Positions 1 through 12,839 of a DNA stretch of 64,000 bases are shown here, piece after piece. Source of the stretch: Anisakis pegreffii. Lineage: Eukaryota > Nematoda > Chromadorea > Rhabditida > Anisakidae. The position numbers and the translations under genes were made by a program. The notes below the pieces were generated by a model. The model saw only the letters and a list, made by a program, of their open reading frames with translations, was not told the origin of the DNA and did not search any database. The stretch lies in assembly GCA_035041965.1 (NCBI GenBank), contig JAPYMA010000485.1, positions 62,001 through 126,000 on the forward strand, in the 5' to 3' direction. How positions within the stretch are numbered: position 1 is the stretch's first letter; each line of letters starts with the position of its first letter.

Positions 1-806
1 AACCGATAGATTTTTTTAAGTGTTCTCTTCACGGTTTTTCGATATTTGTTTGTGTTCAATGAGAAATATGAAATACTTCGAAGATTGCGCAATTCGATGA
101 GAAATTTTATTTCACGAGTTTCATTCCCTGAATCGTCATTCCTGGCATGATTCTCAGTTCCCAGAAATGACATAACTGAAGTTGTTTGAAGTGAATCGTT
201 AGCAGCGAGAGAATCTGCTGAATCAGTTGTCTTTTTCGTGTGATATTTGTTGTTCGGTGAGACCGTGATTGTGTGCAAAGATTATAGAAATATTTCTGCA
301 TTTATCAACTTATTGACAGAATTGAGATTTTTTATCAGCATGAGTAGATTTTATTTTGCATTCCTTCAAGCATTCACTTCTCTTGATCAAACGTCGCCTT
401 ATTGCAAATATATCCGGTTTGAGAAACACAGGTTTTGATTTGTGTGTATAAGTAATACATCCACAAATGTCTATCGTTGTTGATGAAAACTGTTGCCTTT
501 TACAGTAAAAGTTTAGTACTGATTCAACTTTGTATTAATTTCTTCATTTCACAATGTCAAGTGCATATAAGCTTGGTTACTTATAAATTTTATCAATTCA
601 TAGATGAATTTAAAAAACGAAATCATTAACAGACCTTTGAAATTCACATCTTGAAGGTCAGTTCATGATTTCGTTCATTTTTTAATATTCTGTAAAAAAT
701 GAACATTCCATTTGTTACAAAATTTTTTATCCGTATATCTCGGGCTGTTATTTAGCGATTCAGCGCAGCACCTCACTGGCGTAGATATTCTAGGATCCAA
801 GAGGAG
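1..806. other. No gene recognised (left edge)
   Basis: AT-rich sequence with only short open frames rich in low-complexity residues. I see no splice-flanked exon, tRNA or repeat that I can support here. It may be upstream or intronic DNA of the plus-strand gene whose exons follow at 0.9-2.4 kb. Confidence 0.4.
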
Positions 807-844
807 ATATATCCCAACGAAATAGAGATTTCGTTGGGATATAT
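807..844. repeat. Perfect 17-bp hairpin, 4-nt loop
   Basis: The arm ATATATCCCAACGAAAT (807-823) is followed by the loop AGAG and its exact reverse complement (828-844). It lies about 20 bp before a candidate ATG at 862. It could be a folded RNA element, the remnant of a small inverted-repeat transposon, or an inverted-duplication artefact. Function unknown. Confidence 0.85.
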
Positions 845-861
845 TGAGATTGCTACCGGTG

Positions 862-2364
862 ATGTCGGAACTTTGCAAACTTAATTATCATTCCGGCCAT
901 AATTCCGCATTCCCACCTTCGACAATGTTAATCTCCACTGAGGAGAGGGTCAGGGCTTGCAGGAGAGGTGCGAATAGCAAAATACACGAAAACGAGCGAT
1001 TAGCCGTGAAGTTCAGTTCAGTTTGTTAGCCTGAATTGAATTGTGCGCATTTGATAGTGAGTTGCTAAATGTGTTACTAGTTGAGCGCGTTTTTATATCT
1101 TTTTGAATGCGTTCATCATTGAATGTCAAGATTTCGTATAAGTTTGAGTTTTGCTGACTGATTATCAGATTTGCCAGCTGAAACGAAACCGATCATGCAG
1201 AACAGTGAAAAAAGTAATCAGTCTCTGCAGCTGTGTACTCCAGCTCAGCTCTCAAAAATCTCGCCTAAGCAAGATCCATCTAGAACCGGTAAGCATCCAT
1301 TTCTAAATCAACTTTTTGTTTTACCGAATTTCTATTTTACAATCAGAGATTACCTGAGAGCTGTACAAAGAGCGGCTAGAGTTCTCCACATATAATTAGT
1401 CCTATAAGGCGGTTCGGTTCGTCCACGATGAGTGACTCTACTGTTAGCTCTAAATAATTAGTGAACTTTCGTGATGTTAAGGTAAAGGCTCTAGCGTTCA
1501 TAAAGTTGCTCAAGCAGCCAAAGTAATCATCTAGTTTCCAATAATCAAATTTCTCCCCTGATACTTATGGGCAGAGGGTGGGGGGAAGAGTCGTATTCTA
1601 GTTAACGTGTTTAGGTATGAGAGCCGTGCTGCAAGTCCCACTAAGAATTTTGCATGGGCCTCAGTCCAGTGACCTCAGCAACTTCAATGTGACATCATAC
1701 CTTGTGCCAAGATCGTTTTCAGCCTCAGCATTGAGCCTCAGCCAATAGCAGAGAGTAACCTTAAGGGATGTGTACAGCCCATTGCATTTCATAGACACAA
1801 GATTACCTCAGAGAGCTCTCCGGATTCTCAGTTATAAGTCTGAGCATGAGTTCTACTTGGTGTTTTCGTGGCTAAAATTGATGTTTAGATGAAGGCAGCC
1901 CGCGGAAACATCATCAATCTCCCAACTCATCAGTTCCATATTGTCGTGAAGATTGTAGCGGCGTATGGTCACGTTTGAATCATTTGTGTTGTGTGTTCGC
2001 TCGTATCATATCGGTGAATCCTCTCGAAATTGAGGATAAGTCTGGACGAATTTTGTTAGGTGTATCGCCGACGAAACACTGCAAAATTGGTGATTATTGT
2101 TACGTTCTGATCGACACATGCTCGCTGCCACCGCGTTGTACACGCTTGACCGTCGTCCCCGAATCCCTCAAAACTGTAGCTGAGTACCAGTTGCAATTGG
2201 CCAGGAATCGGGCGAATGAACGTTCGAATCAACGAGTCTGTGCAGACGACCAGTTCGATAATGCCTTTTCCGCAGACCAAAAGCAAGAAATGGATATTGA
2301 CGAGAGGGATGATGCAGCACGCTTCACAACACCAACGACAACCGTCAAGATGGAGACTAACTGA
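862..2364 (+). CDS. Unrecognised spliced gene, possible OB-fold C-terminal domain (partial model)
   Basis: Two exons join in phase: 1169-1288 (acceptor after TTATCAG, donor GTAAGC, one base left over) and 1889-2364 (acceptor after GTTTAG, stop TGA). An open frame from ATG 862 to about 1020 (contains STEERVRACRRG) may be an earlier exon, but its donor is weak, so the 5' end is uncertain. The last exon gives about 158 residues. It begins with a Ser/His-rich stretch (EGSPRKHHQSPNSS). A compact core follows (VFARIISVNPLEIEDKSG, then KIGDYCYVLI and CTRLTVVPES). It ends in a charged tail (MDIDERDD) with no membrane segment. The core has the alternating beta pattern of a small OB-fold and loosely resembles RMI2, a RecQ-complex subunit, in the order 'VxxxIxxVxxxxxxIxDxSG ... 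GDYxxVLI'. That assignment is a guess; the exons themselves are well supported. Confidence 0.55.
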
Positions 2365-5300
2365 GATTGTTTTCATGACAAGCAACTGCTTCGGAAAAGG
2401 ATTTATGAGCAAAATTTACGAATAACATGCCTTTATCTGAGGTCTGTAAATGAAGTGTCTGCTAAAGAGCTGTAATTTGTAATCTGTAAAGAAAATCCGA
2501 ATATGAAATCAGTGACAGTGTTCAATTCGAATCCGTAACTGGATCGAATTCCTCTATGTAAATTATTTTTTATTGGAAAGTCTGCCTCTAGAAAAAGTCA
2601 TTTTACGAATTAAAATTGCCGGATTTCTGAAAATTTTGAAGCCCTATTGATCACCACCTATTTGTCGAAGGAACTCTTTTTACTGTAACATTTATCCATC
2701 GTTCATCGCCAACGTACCTGATTGATTTAACTTGAATGTAGATTTGTACATGTGTCTGTTTCACATTCAACGAACTGAAACGAATATTCATTTGTGATTC
2801 TTATTTTGCTGAATATCGTTTATTGAATCAGAAGTGGGAACGTTGTCGAGTGGACAAACGAATAATCGAAATATTCAGCAAATTGTAATATCTGACATTC
2901 TGAAATCATTGCGTGACGTTTGCGTCCTCAAATGACAGCTATCGATTTTTCGGTAGTGATAAAGCATTCGAAAGCAACAGAATCGAACGAGAGTAATCAA
3001 ATGAAGTGAATGTCAAAATGCTTCTTTGTCAGCATTTACCATTTATTTGAATCATCTGCTTAATATCTGTCGATTCATTCCCGTAGCCGCCAATAAATGA
3101 AGGAATGAACCACGCAACCCATCATTCCTGAATAAAGATAATTAGAATTTTGAATGGTTTTCGAAACCTCTTCGAAATAGTAATTAGAATTTTCGAAATT
3201 TGCTGCCAATTGAATGGTTGTTTTTGTGCGACAAATTTTTCTCTGCCCCCGGTGAATTTCGATTTCTGAACTGATATCCTAACGTATGTATGTCTGGTGT
3301 ACGCCTAGCATGATGGCATTGCCGTGGTTCGTCAGGGAGAGAAGGATCCCAGCAACTTTTTCCTCGGCTTTTTTTTTCGGGTCATTCCGCTCCCCACTCC
3401 TCATCCTGACGAATTACTCACCCTAAGGTATTCACTCGACAAAAGGATTGTTTGCCTATAACCATAAGGTGCGATTATTATTGAATTACTTGCTTGCTTA
3501 ATTACTTGCTCGAGGTACTGAATTATTATTGAATTACTGAATTATTGATGAATTATTTGTTTGTTGTATGTATGTGATGAGTTTCGGCACATTCACTTCC
3601 TTATTCGTTAGTGCAATGAGTGAAAATAATGAGATTTATGAAGGATGTTCTGTATTAGTTGTTGATAGTTTTGAAGCGGTGAAGTCTTTATCTTTATGCT
3701 ATTAATTCTACGCTGTTGATATGACAGAGCGTTTATCAATTCATCGATTTAGTGCTTTTTGTGTGAGGAGTATTTCGAATTGAGCTGCTTATTGTGTTGA
3801 GAATGCAATCGAAATTATTAACGATGCTATCAGGGTTGTGTTCATCGAAATTAAATTATATTTTGTTTGTTGATTCAGCGTCTTGTCACTGGCTTATTGC
3901 GTGTGCATCATGCATTCGATTCCATTTGCGATTATTGGTGCTGTCATTTTCACGTCTCATTTTCAAACAATTCATTCGATTTTTTTGTTTGGAATTGAGC
4001 ATTCCGTAGGTTCAGCTTAGATGCGTGAACCTTAAAATACAGTTTTCGTTGTAAATTCTTGATGTTTGGGAACATTTTGAGAATGGGAACATACTGGTAG
4101 AACAGAATGACACATTGAAAGTTTTCTATCCCAAATTCCTACCCCACAAATGGGATAGGAATTTATACAGTTCCAGAGTTTCAGCGCAGCGCATTGAACT
4201 TTCGAAACTTTTTTGTTCCACTCTCTTGAAGTCGTCAAAATTTTCTAAATCGTTAGGTATGTGAAATGTTGTTATTAAACAATATAACCGTTCCTGAAAA
4301 GTCGTTCGCGTAAAACAGGCGATAGAAACCAGGTGCGATTACAGACTTACGTTGATGTTCACTGTTGATCTCTTTGATGCAGTCGACTTCGATCTTCTTC
4401 TCTCGCGGACTAAGAAAACGAAGAATAATGAAGGTCGAGTGTTTTAGTCGAAGTATCTTCCAGGACGAATTTCATTTAAATGTCAAACAATTCGTTTCAA
4501 AAACCCCACTCAAAACTACAAAACTGCACTTCACTACAAATCACAGGATTGTATAAATACAATTGTATAAGTATAAGTTCGCATAGAATCTAAATGCACT
4601 TCAAATACATCGAATCGGTTAATTAGGGACATTACATCATAGTCAGCGAATGATCAGTTGATTAAGTTACGAAACGAGGACAGTTTCAGCTGAATCTAAT
4701 CAAAAAACATCTTTTCGGTGGATAAAGTTCTTACGAATAAAACAAGTTCGTATTCGTCATCGATTTGCAGTTGCATTTGAGTGTTTTCTGCTCTTGCGTA
4801 CTTTTAGATTGTGCTGTTGAATGATCGGAAATTTGTTCAAAAGTACGATGTATTGTCGGTGTACTCGAATGTTCGGTCTAAAATGTTCGATCTACTACAA
4901 TTTTATGTATCCTATCGTAACCTCATACATTATTTTGTGCATATAATAAATGTTTATCGTTGTTCCGATTGTTTTTTGGATGTTTACTGGGCTGTGATAA
5001 ATTATATAAAGTGTTCAGCAACTGGTATTCAGTCTGATTTGGTTGTGGAATGTTTAATGTGCCGATCGCTATGGATCAGTCTGATTACATTGAGTAAAGT
5101 CGTTGTGCTTTTTTGAGTGATCTGTTGATGAGAACCTAATTGTTTACCTTATTAAGCTTGAATATCCACTTCAGTTAAATTTTTCCTTCTAAACAACGCT
5201 GTCACTGAATAACTAAAGTGATCAAATTTATGTCATTCATGTCGGACAACTTGGGTTGCTGAGCACCAATGTATGCTCAAGATAAGCTGAAATTGTGTTA

Positions 5301-8197
5301 GTCAGGTTGTCATCCAATGGTCCTATCTGGAAATTCCGATTCAGTCCCATGGTTGTCTTTTTATTCACCGACAGCTGTGAGCGACTGATTCTCTTCGGGT
5401 AAATGTCCACTGGACGAATTTCGGGCATTGGTCGGTCACTGTCGGCGGTCGCCGATTCAACTCCGTATCTCTTGGGTACGAAACAAATTTCGGCCACAAC
5501 TTGGCGAGTTGGGAAAGGGTAAAATCATTGATGCACTCTAAACAAGCCGTCCTCTGATTCATTTTTTATTTCCAACTTATAATTTTTCAGATCGTTCCAA
5601 AACATCTACAGAAATCTTGTTTGCATTGTTTTCAACATTCGACCATCTTAGAGAGGGGCGCATGCCTAAAATTACTTGATACGGGTGAGAATATAAAGTT
5701 CGCAGCAAAATCCATCCATACATTATTCAGAGCAACTAACGTCCCTCATAAGAAAAGGTTCGCAAACATTCAAAAACAACGATTATATTCTCGCTCTTGC
5801 GAGTATACATCCAATGATCAATCAGTTGTGACAGTTGAAATAAAATAATGATTGTGAGATAAGATGAAAAAGAAAATAAAGTATGCTAATTGTCAAACGA
5901 AATCAGATCTTCTTGGGAACACACTCATTCTTCTTCGGTTTTCTTGCTATTTCGCTCAATTTCTCTTGTCGGAGTAGTTTTATTTGCGATTCAAGTACTC
6001 TACGATGACATCCGAACGAATGTTCAGTTCAGTCGGAATCTGACCGATTAGACTTTTTAGCATTCTGAAGTTTGTTATCTCGATTGAATTCCAAATTTCT
6101 TCAGTCGTGTTCGATTGAATTTACATTTCGAGATTCTGCAATTCGGAATTGTGACTGAATTGCCAAAGTTTTCAGTCGGAATTCGAGTCTCGGGATTCTG
6201 ATCAAGAATCGTCGGATTTTATCGGCTGAACTTTGGTCGGTTACCGTTACTGATTTATTCGTCCGATTTCTAGTCGATGAAAAGTGCAAATGAATCATTA
6301 ATGTTCGAATGACTTTCGAATTTCATTTTCAAATGGAGCTTTGACGTCTTTCCGATTCTCCTCAAAGGAAGAGAATCCAAAAGAAGTCAAAGGATTCAGT
6401 TTCCTCTGAAGAGGCAGATTCTATGATATAAGTTCTCATTAATGAACCATAAAGAGCAATCCTTTTTGATATTAACTCAACGATGCTCTGTGCGGATGTT
6501 TGACATGTTCAGCGCATGAACTTTTGCCCGATAAGTCTAGAGGATTTTGTGACATTCTTCACGATACAACTTTTCAACCGTTATAAATATGACTTATTCT
6601 CGGTTTCGGATTCATTTCACAATGTTTCCAACCCTTCCGAGCGAATGCAACGTGTGTTCTGTTACATGGGAGACGTTTCCCATATAACGCGGCTGTAATC
6701 ATATTTCACATTCTTCCCACCATGCACGCTAAATTCTCAAGTTTCCAGCTTCGTTGTATTTGTCTGGAATATTCAACTTTCAAAATAAATTAATGTTTCC
6801 GAAATAAAGAGACTTTAGCACGAATATTCTATCGTATAGCATGCTCACCGCAAATATTCATTAGCGATGAGCATTCGTTGTCTCTCATTCTACTGAAAGC
6901 TTCTGTGAATAATCGTCTCAAAATGATATAATAACGTATGATTAGTCTGTTTCAATCGTCTGGACTTAATTGGTTTATATTGTTTTCCATTTCGTTTAAA
7001 AATACGTTCTGTTCTTGTTGTTTGTTTGTCGTCATTTGATGCCTTTTCTTTCCAATCACTTTCATATATAGTTTCTTTTTATTTGTCATCTACTGCTTAA
7101 TACGATTACATTTCGTTTTCAACAAATCATTGAAATTCACGTTCCTCCTCACGAACACATCTTAATTTCTTTTGTTCATATCACACCATTACAATGCTGA
7201 TTTCGTGCAATTTCACCATCGCCATTAAAGAGCCGCGAAAATGACATTCATTGTCTGATGAGGTCTCTCCTTGATGTATTCTCTTCAGTTTCTCGTTTAA
7301 TCAACCAAGTCGGCGGTGGTGTTCAGCTGGACCAGCGGTTCCGAATGAAATTTCTTTTCGAAATGCTTTAGTATCATGTGATTTAATGAGAGTTCACCGA
7401 CGCATATCACATCACATCTTGAAGAGAGTAATTCCCTGGTGCTTTTAGAGAGCTAACATAAGGAATTAATTGTCTTTTCCTGGCGAAAAGTTGCGACTTT
7501 GAATGTTGTTGCCAACTACTTCTCAGAAATGCATTGTGACTTATTCAGCCATTATTTTTCAATCAATGTGATTGAGGTGAATTAATTTTGAAACTGCTTC
7601 ACTGGTTCTTGATGTTCTCAGTGCATCCATCAGTTGTGATGGCTACATTTTTTTGTGAAAAGTGATATCGTTCAACTCTCGAAGAAGCATTCTCTAGCGC
7701 AAGATCCCTCATTGATTCATTTACTAGTCCATCAAGTGATCACTTACAGCGGTGTTGTTGGATTACATCTGTATATCAGATCAAAGATGGTTATACCTAA
7801 TCAAAGAAGCATGAAAGAGATTTTTTTACGATGGATTGTGAGAAGTTTAGGCTCGACACAGGTATGGATTGCTTTGAAATTTGCTAATAAAATACAAATC
7901 CTTATCATCCGCTCACTTTCGTCTTTTCTCTCGATAAAATTTGGATTTTCACCTATACTTATTAAAAATTCAAAAGTGTTCTCTGTTTGTATTGATTTTT
8001 CAAAATCATCGACGCGATTTTACGTGAATTTTGTGCCGTTTTGTATCAGCTAGTGTTGGCAATTGCAGATAGCCGAATGTTAGAATCGACGAGGAGGTCT
8101 CCAAAAATTTCGGTAGTCGGCGAGCCATTGGAAAGAAATTTTTAGGTACAGCGCGAGATCTCCTGGAAATTTCATCCATCTGCGGTAATGCATTCAG
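2365..8197. other. Gene-poor AT-rich region
   Basis: Nearly 6 kb without a gene I can support. Open frames are short and dominated by Phe, Ile, Ser and Leu, as expected of AT-rich noncoding worm DNA. The only structured item is a decayed GC-rich inverted-repeat element at 3323-3416, listed separately. One splice-flanked open segment at about 7655-7861 (ends GSTQ before GTATGG) could be an exon of the cluster at 8.2-8.7 kb, but its phase does not match. Confidence 0.4.
3323..3416. mobile_element. Decayed copy of the GC-rich TIR element family (MITE A)
   Basis: The left end GTGGTTCGTCAGGGAG and the right end, read on the minus strand (AGTAATTCGTCAGGATGAG), match the family ends TAGTGTTCGTCGGGGAG. 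The changes are largely CG to TG or CA, the usual signature of old methylation-type decay. The inside keeps CTCCCC runs. Identity to the better copies at 31871, 40334 and 57395 is judged by eye. Confidence 0.55.
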
Positions 8198-8668
8198 TCT
8201 GCGGATTGCTAAAGCATCCGGTAGATTGTTGACTGTCGAAACTGATATTCAAATGTTGTTTCGCAGGAAGCCCTGGTATGATCTACAGACATTCGGTATT
8301 CGTCAAGATATATTTTTACATTCGATGCAGATTTCCTCGAATTAAATTTTGAGCATCTGTCAACACCACTAAGAGCATTATTTGTTTCAGTTGAAGCATC
8401 AGTCACTCCTGATGGTGCTGTAAAAATTTTCTAACCATTATTTCAAGTTGGATGCGAACATGATTCGGATTGTCACTCGTATCTGACTTAGAGCAGAAAT
8501 GAAAAAATTTCCGATGTCTTTGTCAATAATAAGAACGATGCTGGTTTATTGAAGAGGCTGTTTCATCAGAATGATGAAGAATGGATGATTAATATTGTTC
8601 GCAAAGGCACAAACGATGATGGAAAGGAGTGTGAATTCCTTACACGAGCGATATTCACGGATAATTAA
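8198..8668 (+). CDS. Coding-like exon cluster, unrecognised (URB1/NPA1-like at best)
   Basis: Three plus-strand segments look like exons. 8198-8295 encodes VETDIQMLFRRKPWYDLQTF before a GTATTC donor. 8331-8419 starts after GATGCAG and contains LELNFEHLSTPLRALF. 8492-8668 follows TGACTTAG and contains LLKRLFHQNDEEWMINIVRK, then a stop. The 72-nt intron at 8420-8491 is normal and phase-correct; the 35-nt intron at 8296-8330 is suspiciously short. The last segment's spacing, W then G eight residues later, then an R and F pair, resembles the region of nucleolar URB1/NPA1 with 'W....L..G......R..VF'. This is weak, and I would not transfer the name. A further open segment at about 8820-8975 (contains ELNALLETCSKFHQLRELKH) may belong here. 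It could be a live gene with unseen exons or a decayed one. Confidence 0.28.
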
Positions 8669-11600
8669 TTTGTTGAGTGAACAACAATTGTCTGTCTTGT
8701 GCATCGGAGAGTGGAGAATTGAGGAAAAAAAAAGATGCAAACAATGAATCTTCTAAAGAATTTAATACCAAACAAGGATTTTCATTTCGTTCAAATTCTC
8801 ATTTCATCACATTGTTTCAGTGTCCGCTGCAGTTTTTGAAGAGAGCAATTTCTTTCGAATTAAATGCCCTCTTGGAGACATGCTCCAAATTTCATCAGCT
8901 ACGTGAACTAAAGCACTTATGCTTGCGATCAATCAATTTTCAATTATCCACGATTTTATCAATCTGTAATTGCTGAACTATTGGAAATTTGCTGACTTTG
9001 GATGCCGCAAAATTACTTTGAGGGGTAAGCAATATTGGATCGAAGTGAAAAGGAAAGGTAAAAAACAAGTCTAAATACAAGTTTTTTTTCGAAACGATCA
9101 AGCGGCTGGTGAGAAATGATCAGATGAGAATTGAATAAAACTATGAATAAGTCGTAAGAAAAGCTAGAAAAGGGCCAACTGCTGTGTGCATGGCTAAATT
9201 AATTTATTTCACAGTTTCAAAGGAATGCATTAATGATTCATTTCGATATGGTGATTAATGACTGGAATGCAGTAAACACGTTTGCTATTTTCACTAAACG
9301 TTCTTCGTGTCGTCAGGTTTCATTGCTAATTCTCTTCACTATCAGCCACTGCCCTTCCTGTCAAAGCTGTGATTTAATCTCTCTTATCCTCAACTTAGAT
9401 AAATGCATTCACAAACAATTAAAAACCGAAATCAATACGAACAAACATCGTCTGTTGTTGTTCACTCATCTTATCGGAATCGAAATTCGACGAATTTCAA
9501 AGAGACTTTGAGATAAACTAATCTCATGTTTAGCCATAACGAAAACAAAACATACCAATTATATCGTCTCTTATTCAGTAATAATAATCCTTTCAATTAA
9601 GTGGATAATAAATATTGATAATAGTTCTAACAAGAAATGATCCATGAAAACACCAGTAAACAAAGTATTAATGAAAATGTTGATGATAACAAGAGTAAAG
9701 TCGCTCTGCTGATGGGCTCGTCTTCATAGCAGTAGCAGTAATTGGACGTCAGAATTCATACTAAAAATTTCACGAGTCGTAAGCAAGCGAATCTTTCGAT
9801 TATATTTGACACCTCTGTGTTAGTATCAAATCATGCAATTCATATATTGCCCGTTCTAATTTGAATCTTATTTTATTAAGCAAAAAAGCATTTTCGGAAT
9901 CCACTCATGAAATCGTCCCATTTGTTCGCTCTTTTTTCCCCATCGAATTATCCACATATACAAAATTTTAGTTATATTTGATCATGTTCCACTCAAAAAA
10001 AATTTTCTCGATCTATTGTGAATCATCAGAGTGTACGTTCATTTCATTTTCCAACTAACTTTCCATATTTGAATGCTTCCAGCTACAGTTGAATGCTTTT
10101 GTTTCCGCTTGAAGTGCTCATTTTTTCTTGTTCGCATCATTTACATTATTCCATAAGAATTGCTTTGGAATGAAAAAAGCTACAAATTTAGTTGTTTCAG
10201 TCACTTTTGAGTGTATTGAATTGATTTCATTATAAACATTTCCGTTGGACTGACGCATGTACATTCAGTTAAAATTGTTCAGTCACAGGTGTTTGAGTGT
10301 CGAAAAATCATCGTGAACTTGTAGCAAGGTAAATGAATGTAAATTCGAGATAATCTCCGAAGTTTTCACTCTTCTTCCTTTGTTGTGTTCATTCGATCTA
10401 AACTTCCTCGTCGATGGCGACTCGTTTCCTGTGCGCTCGCCTTTGCAATTGCTTCATTTATTTTAATTTATTTTTTGAAAGCATTGCTCTCCTTATTAGT
10501 GATAAATGTCGTAACTTTTTAGTATCATGTTGTCCAAATACTAATAAGTTTTTATGCCTCGCCGCTTCCGGCTTTGCTGGACGGATGCTGAACATTCACT
10601 CGTAAAAACATCCATTCAATCGTTCGACTCGACTGAAACAACTCTCTCCCACCATGTTCTAATATCATTGAAATGTCATTAAGTACTGTCTAGCTAAAGG
10701 GTAATGCGTGCCTCAGCGTATCATTTGTTTGAGCGAAACGCTCAAATTCTGAATGGTTTTGCAACAATACGGTAATGAATACCGAAGTTTGATATCTTAA
10801 CCATTCTAGGAATCAGATAAAGATTTCTTCTAAGGATTTCCAAAAAACCGAAGACTAGAAAATGAGGAGAAGCAGAAGAACAGTCAGTGATTTTTCTCGC
10901 CACCAATGTCAGCGAGAGCTGCAGTAAAAAGGTCAGGTTGGAAAGTTGCCCTTGAAATCAAATTTGTGGTTTTATATTGACAACGTAGATATAATTGCAG
11001 TTCTGTATTGACAAGTTGGATGCAATTACTTTTGATTTAATCGGTAATGCTGTAAATGTTTTTGCGAGGTGTCGAACTTAATAACAGGGAACTAACTCAT
11101 TGAAGTTTGTGCTGACCTCTGAATGGTGTTTTTATTAATAATATGTAAACTCATTACTCAAATTGTTGTTTTCATGATAATTAGTTTTTGTTTAGAATCA
11201 GACTTAAAGTGCAGTCTGTACCACTCTTAAATCAAAATATAGTTCTGATGATCAGTGTTCTTTCTTATGATAATTAGAATCAAACTCGTGATTCAGAGGA
11301 ACGAATAACGATTGCTTTCGAGAGTAAAATTGTTTGAAAGTTCACAACACCATTTGCATTTAATAGTAGGATTCATAAGTAAACTCAGTTGTTAATTGCA
11401 CACATTTACTCACGAGAAATATTCGCGATTTACTTACGTAGTCGTGGAAAATAATAACAGAGTTCGTTCGGAGGAGCGTAATTACAGGATATTTTCAAAA
11501 TTTCGATAGGAGTGAACTTTTCCTACAACTATCTATTGCAATAAACTTTTTCTAAGAAGTTGTAGCGAATGCATTCAGATGGGAGCAGTGAAGCTATTCC

Positions 11601-12374
11601 CATCTGGACGCATATCCGTAATTCTTTGATGATTTAAGGAAACTCTGCTCTCGGAACGAGAGCGGAGCTATACCGATCAGTTAGTGTGTGATAAGTGTTG
11701 ACGAGCTCAACTACCGAGATTTTTAGTGATTCCTTTATTAATGAATGGCTATCTAATATCATTACGCAATTTTGACATTACTGAGTTAAATTTTCGTTCA
11801 GCGATCATCATCCATGGACTGGAATTGCTATAGCTCTAAATCAGACTTCGGTGTTTATTTTGTAATAACACTGTTTTATATTATTGAAGCACAAAGTGAT
11901 ACAAACACAAAACAGAGGAGATCCTCCAAGTGAGATATACGAAAGTTACATTTCGTTATGCGAATCGATAGTGTATGATATCCGTGTACCTCTTATACAT
12001 GTACAGCTCTAGTACAGATTTGAAGGTTGATTTCATTTATCACTTTGGTGTCCCTCACGAATCGTCTCTTTCGCGCTCCGTTGTGACATCAGATTTTATC
12101 TTGAATTCAGATTTCTTAGCGTGGCCAATTCAGAGTCGCGTCGCGTTCACTCGTTGTGATTATAGAAATTTGCTCGAATTTGCCATTGATCATTTTCGAA
12201 ATGAATAGTGGAACAGTCCTGTTCATGAGTTTCTTTATCAAAGGAGCCATGCAGAATGTGCTATTGCTTTTTTGTTGAAGAGAAGAGAACCTAAACAAAA
12301 TTTAGTTCCAAGACATTTTTAGCACTGCGAATGAATTGAACCTCAAATTTTAATGCAAATCCAAATTGTTTCAG
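8669..12374. other. No gene supported
   Basis: Mostly AT-rich sequence. Besides the open segment at about 8820-8975, a short segment near 9233-9318 (NDWNAVNTFAIFTKRSSCRQ before GTTTCA) could be an exon, but nothing anchors it. No RNA gene or repeat was recognised. Confidence 0.3.
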
Positions 12375-12839
12375 CTAAGCTGTTTCCGAATGCATTGAGA
12401 AGTTGGTTCGAATGGAACGATCATAAAAAATACTGGAAATTAAAGCGGAAAGTATTTCAGTGTCTATTCACTATCATCAACCAAATCATTCAGGCGTAGC
12501 GTGCAAGGTATTGCTTATAATCAGAGGCGTCAAAGATTATAGCAGCAAAAAATTCGAAGGAAAATTTGTACCGGGAAAATTCACGCAAACGAATTCATCA
12601 AAGCGGAATGAAGGTTTTTTTGGTTGTGAGAGAGTGAAAATAATGAACGCAATCCGAAAAATTTCAGTAGAGAAGAAAATGATCAAGTTATTTTTGGAAG
12701 AACTCAAAAGTCATATTTTGGCTGTTGGCGTGCTTGATTGATACTGACTCGTCCAGCTGTTCGACAGTCCAAGAATTCCATGCTTTTGATTTAGTGAATG
12801 CTCTTGATGAGATGTTTGTGCGGACAGATAATGATTGTG
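12375..12839 (+). CDS. Coding-like exon islands, unrecognised
   Basis: Three splice-flanked segments sit here. 12375-12448 follows TTGTTTCAG and encodes LFPNALRSWFEWNDHKKYWK. 12668-12709 follows ATTTCAG and encodes EKKMIKLFLEELK. 12768-12839 follows CGACAG and encodes QEFHAFDLVNALDEMFVRTD before a GTACGT donor. The second and third join in phase; the first does not join the second without an unseen exon. Composition (acidic and basic residues, Trp) is clearly unlike the surrounding AT-rich noise. No family is recognised. Together with the islands at 8.2 and 14.8 kb these may be exons of one long plus-strand gene or of a decayed one. Confidence 0.25.
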
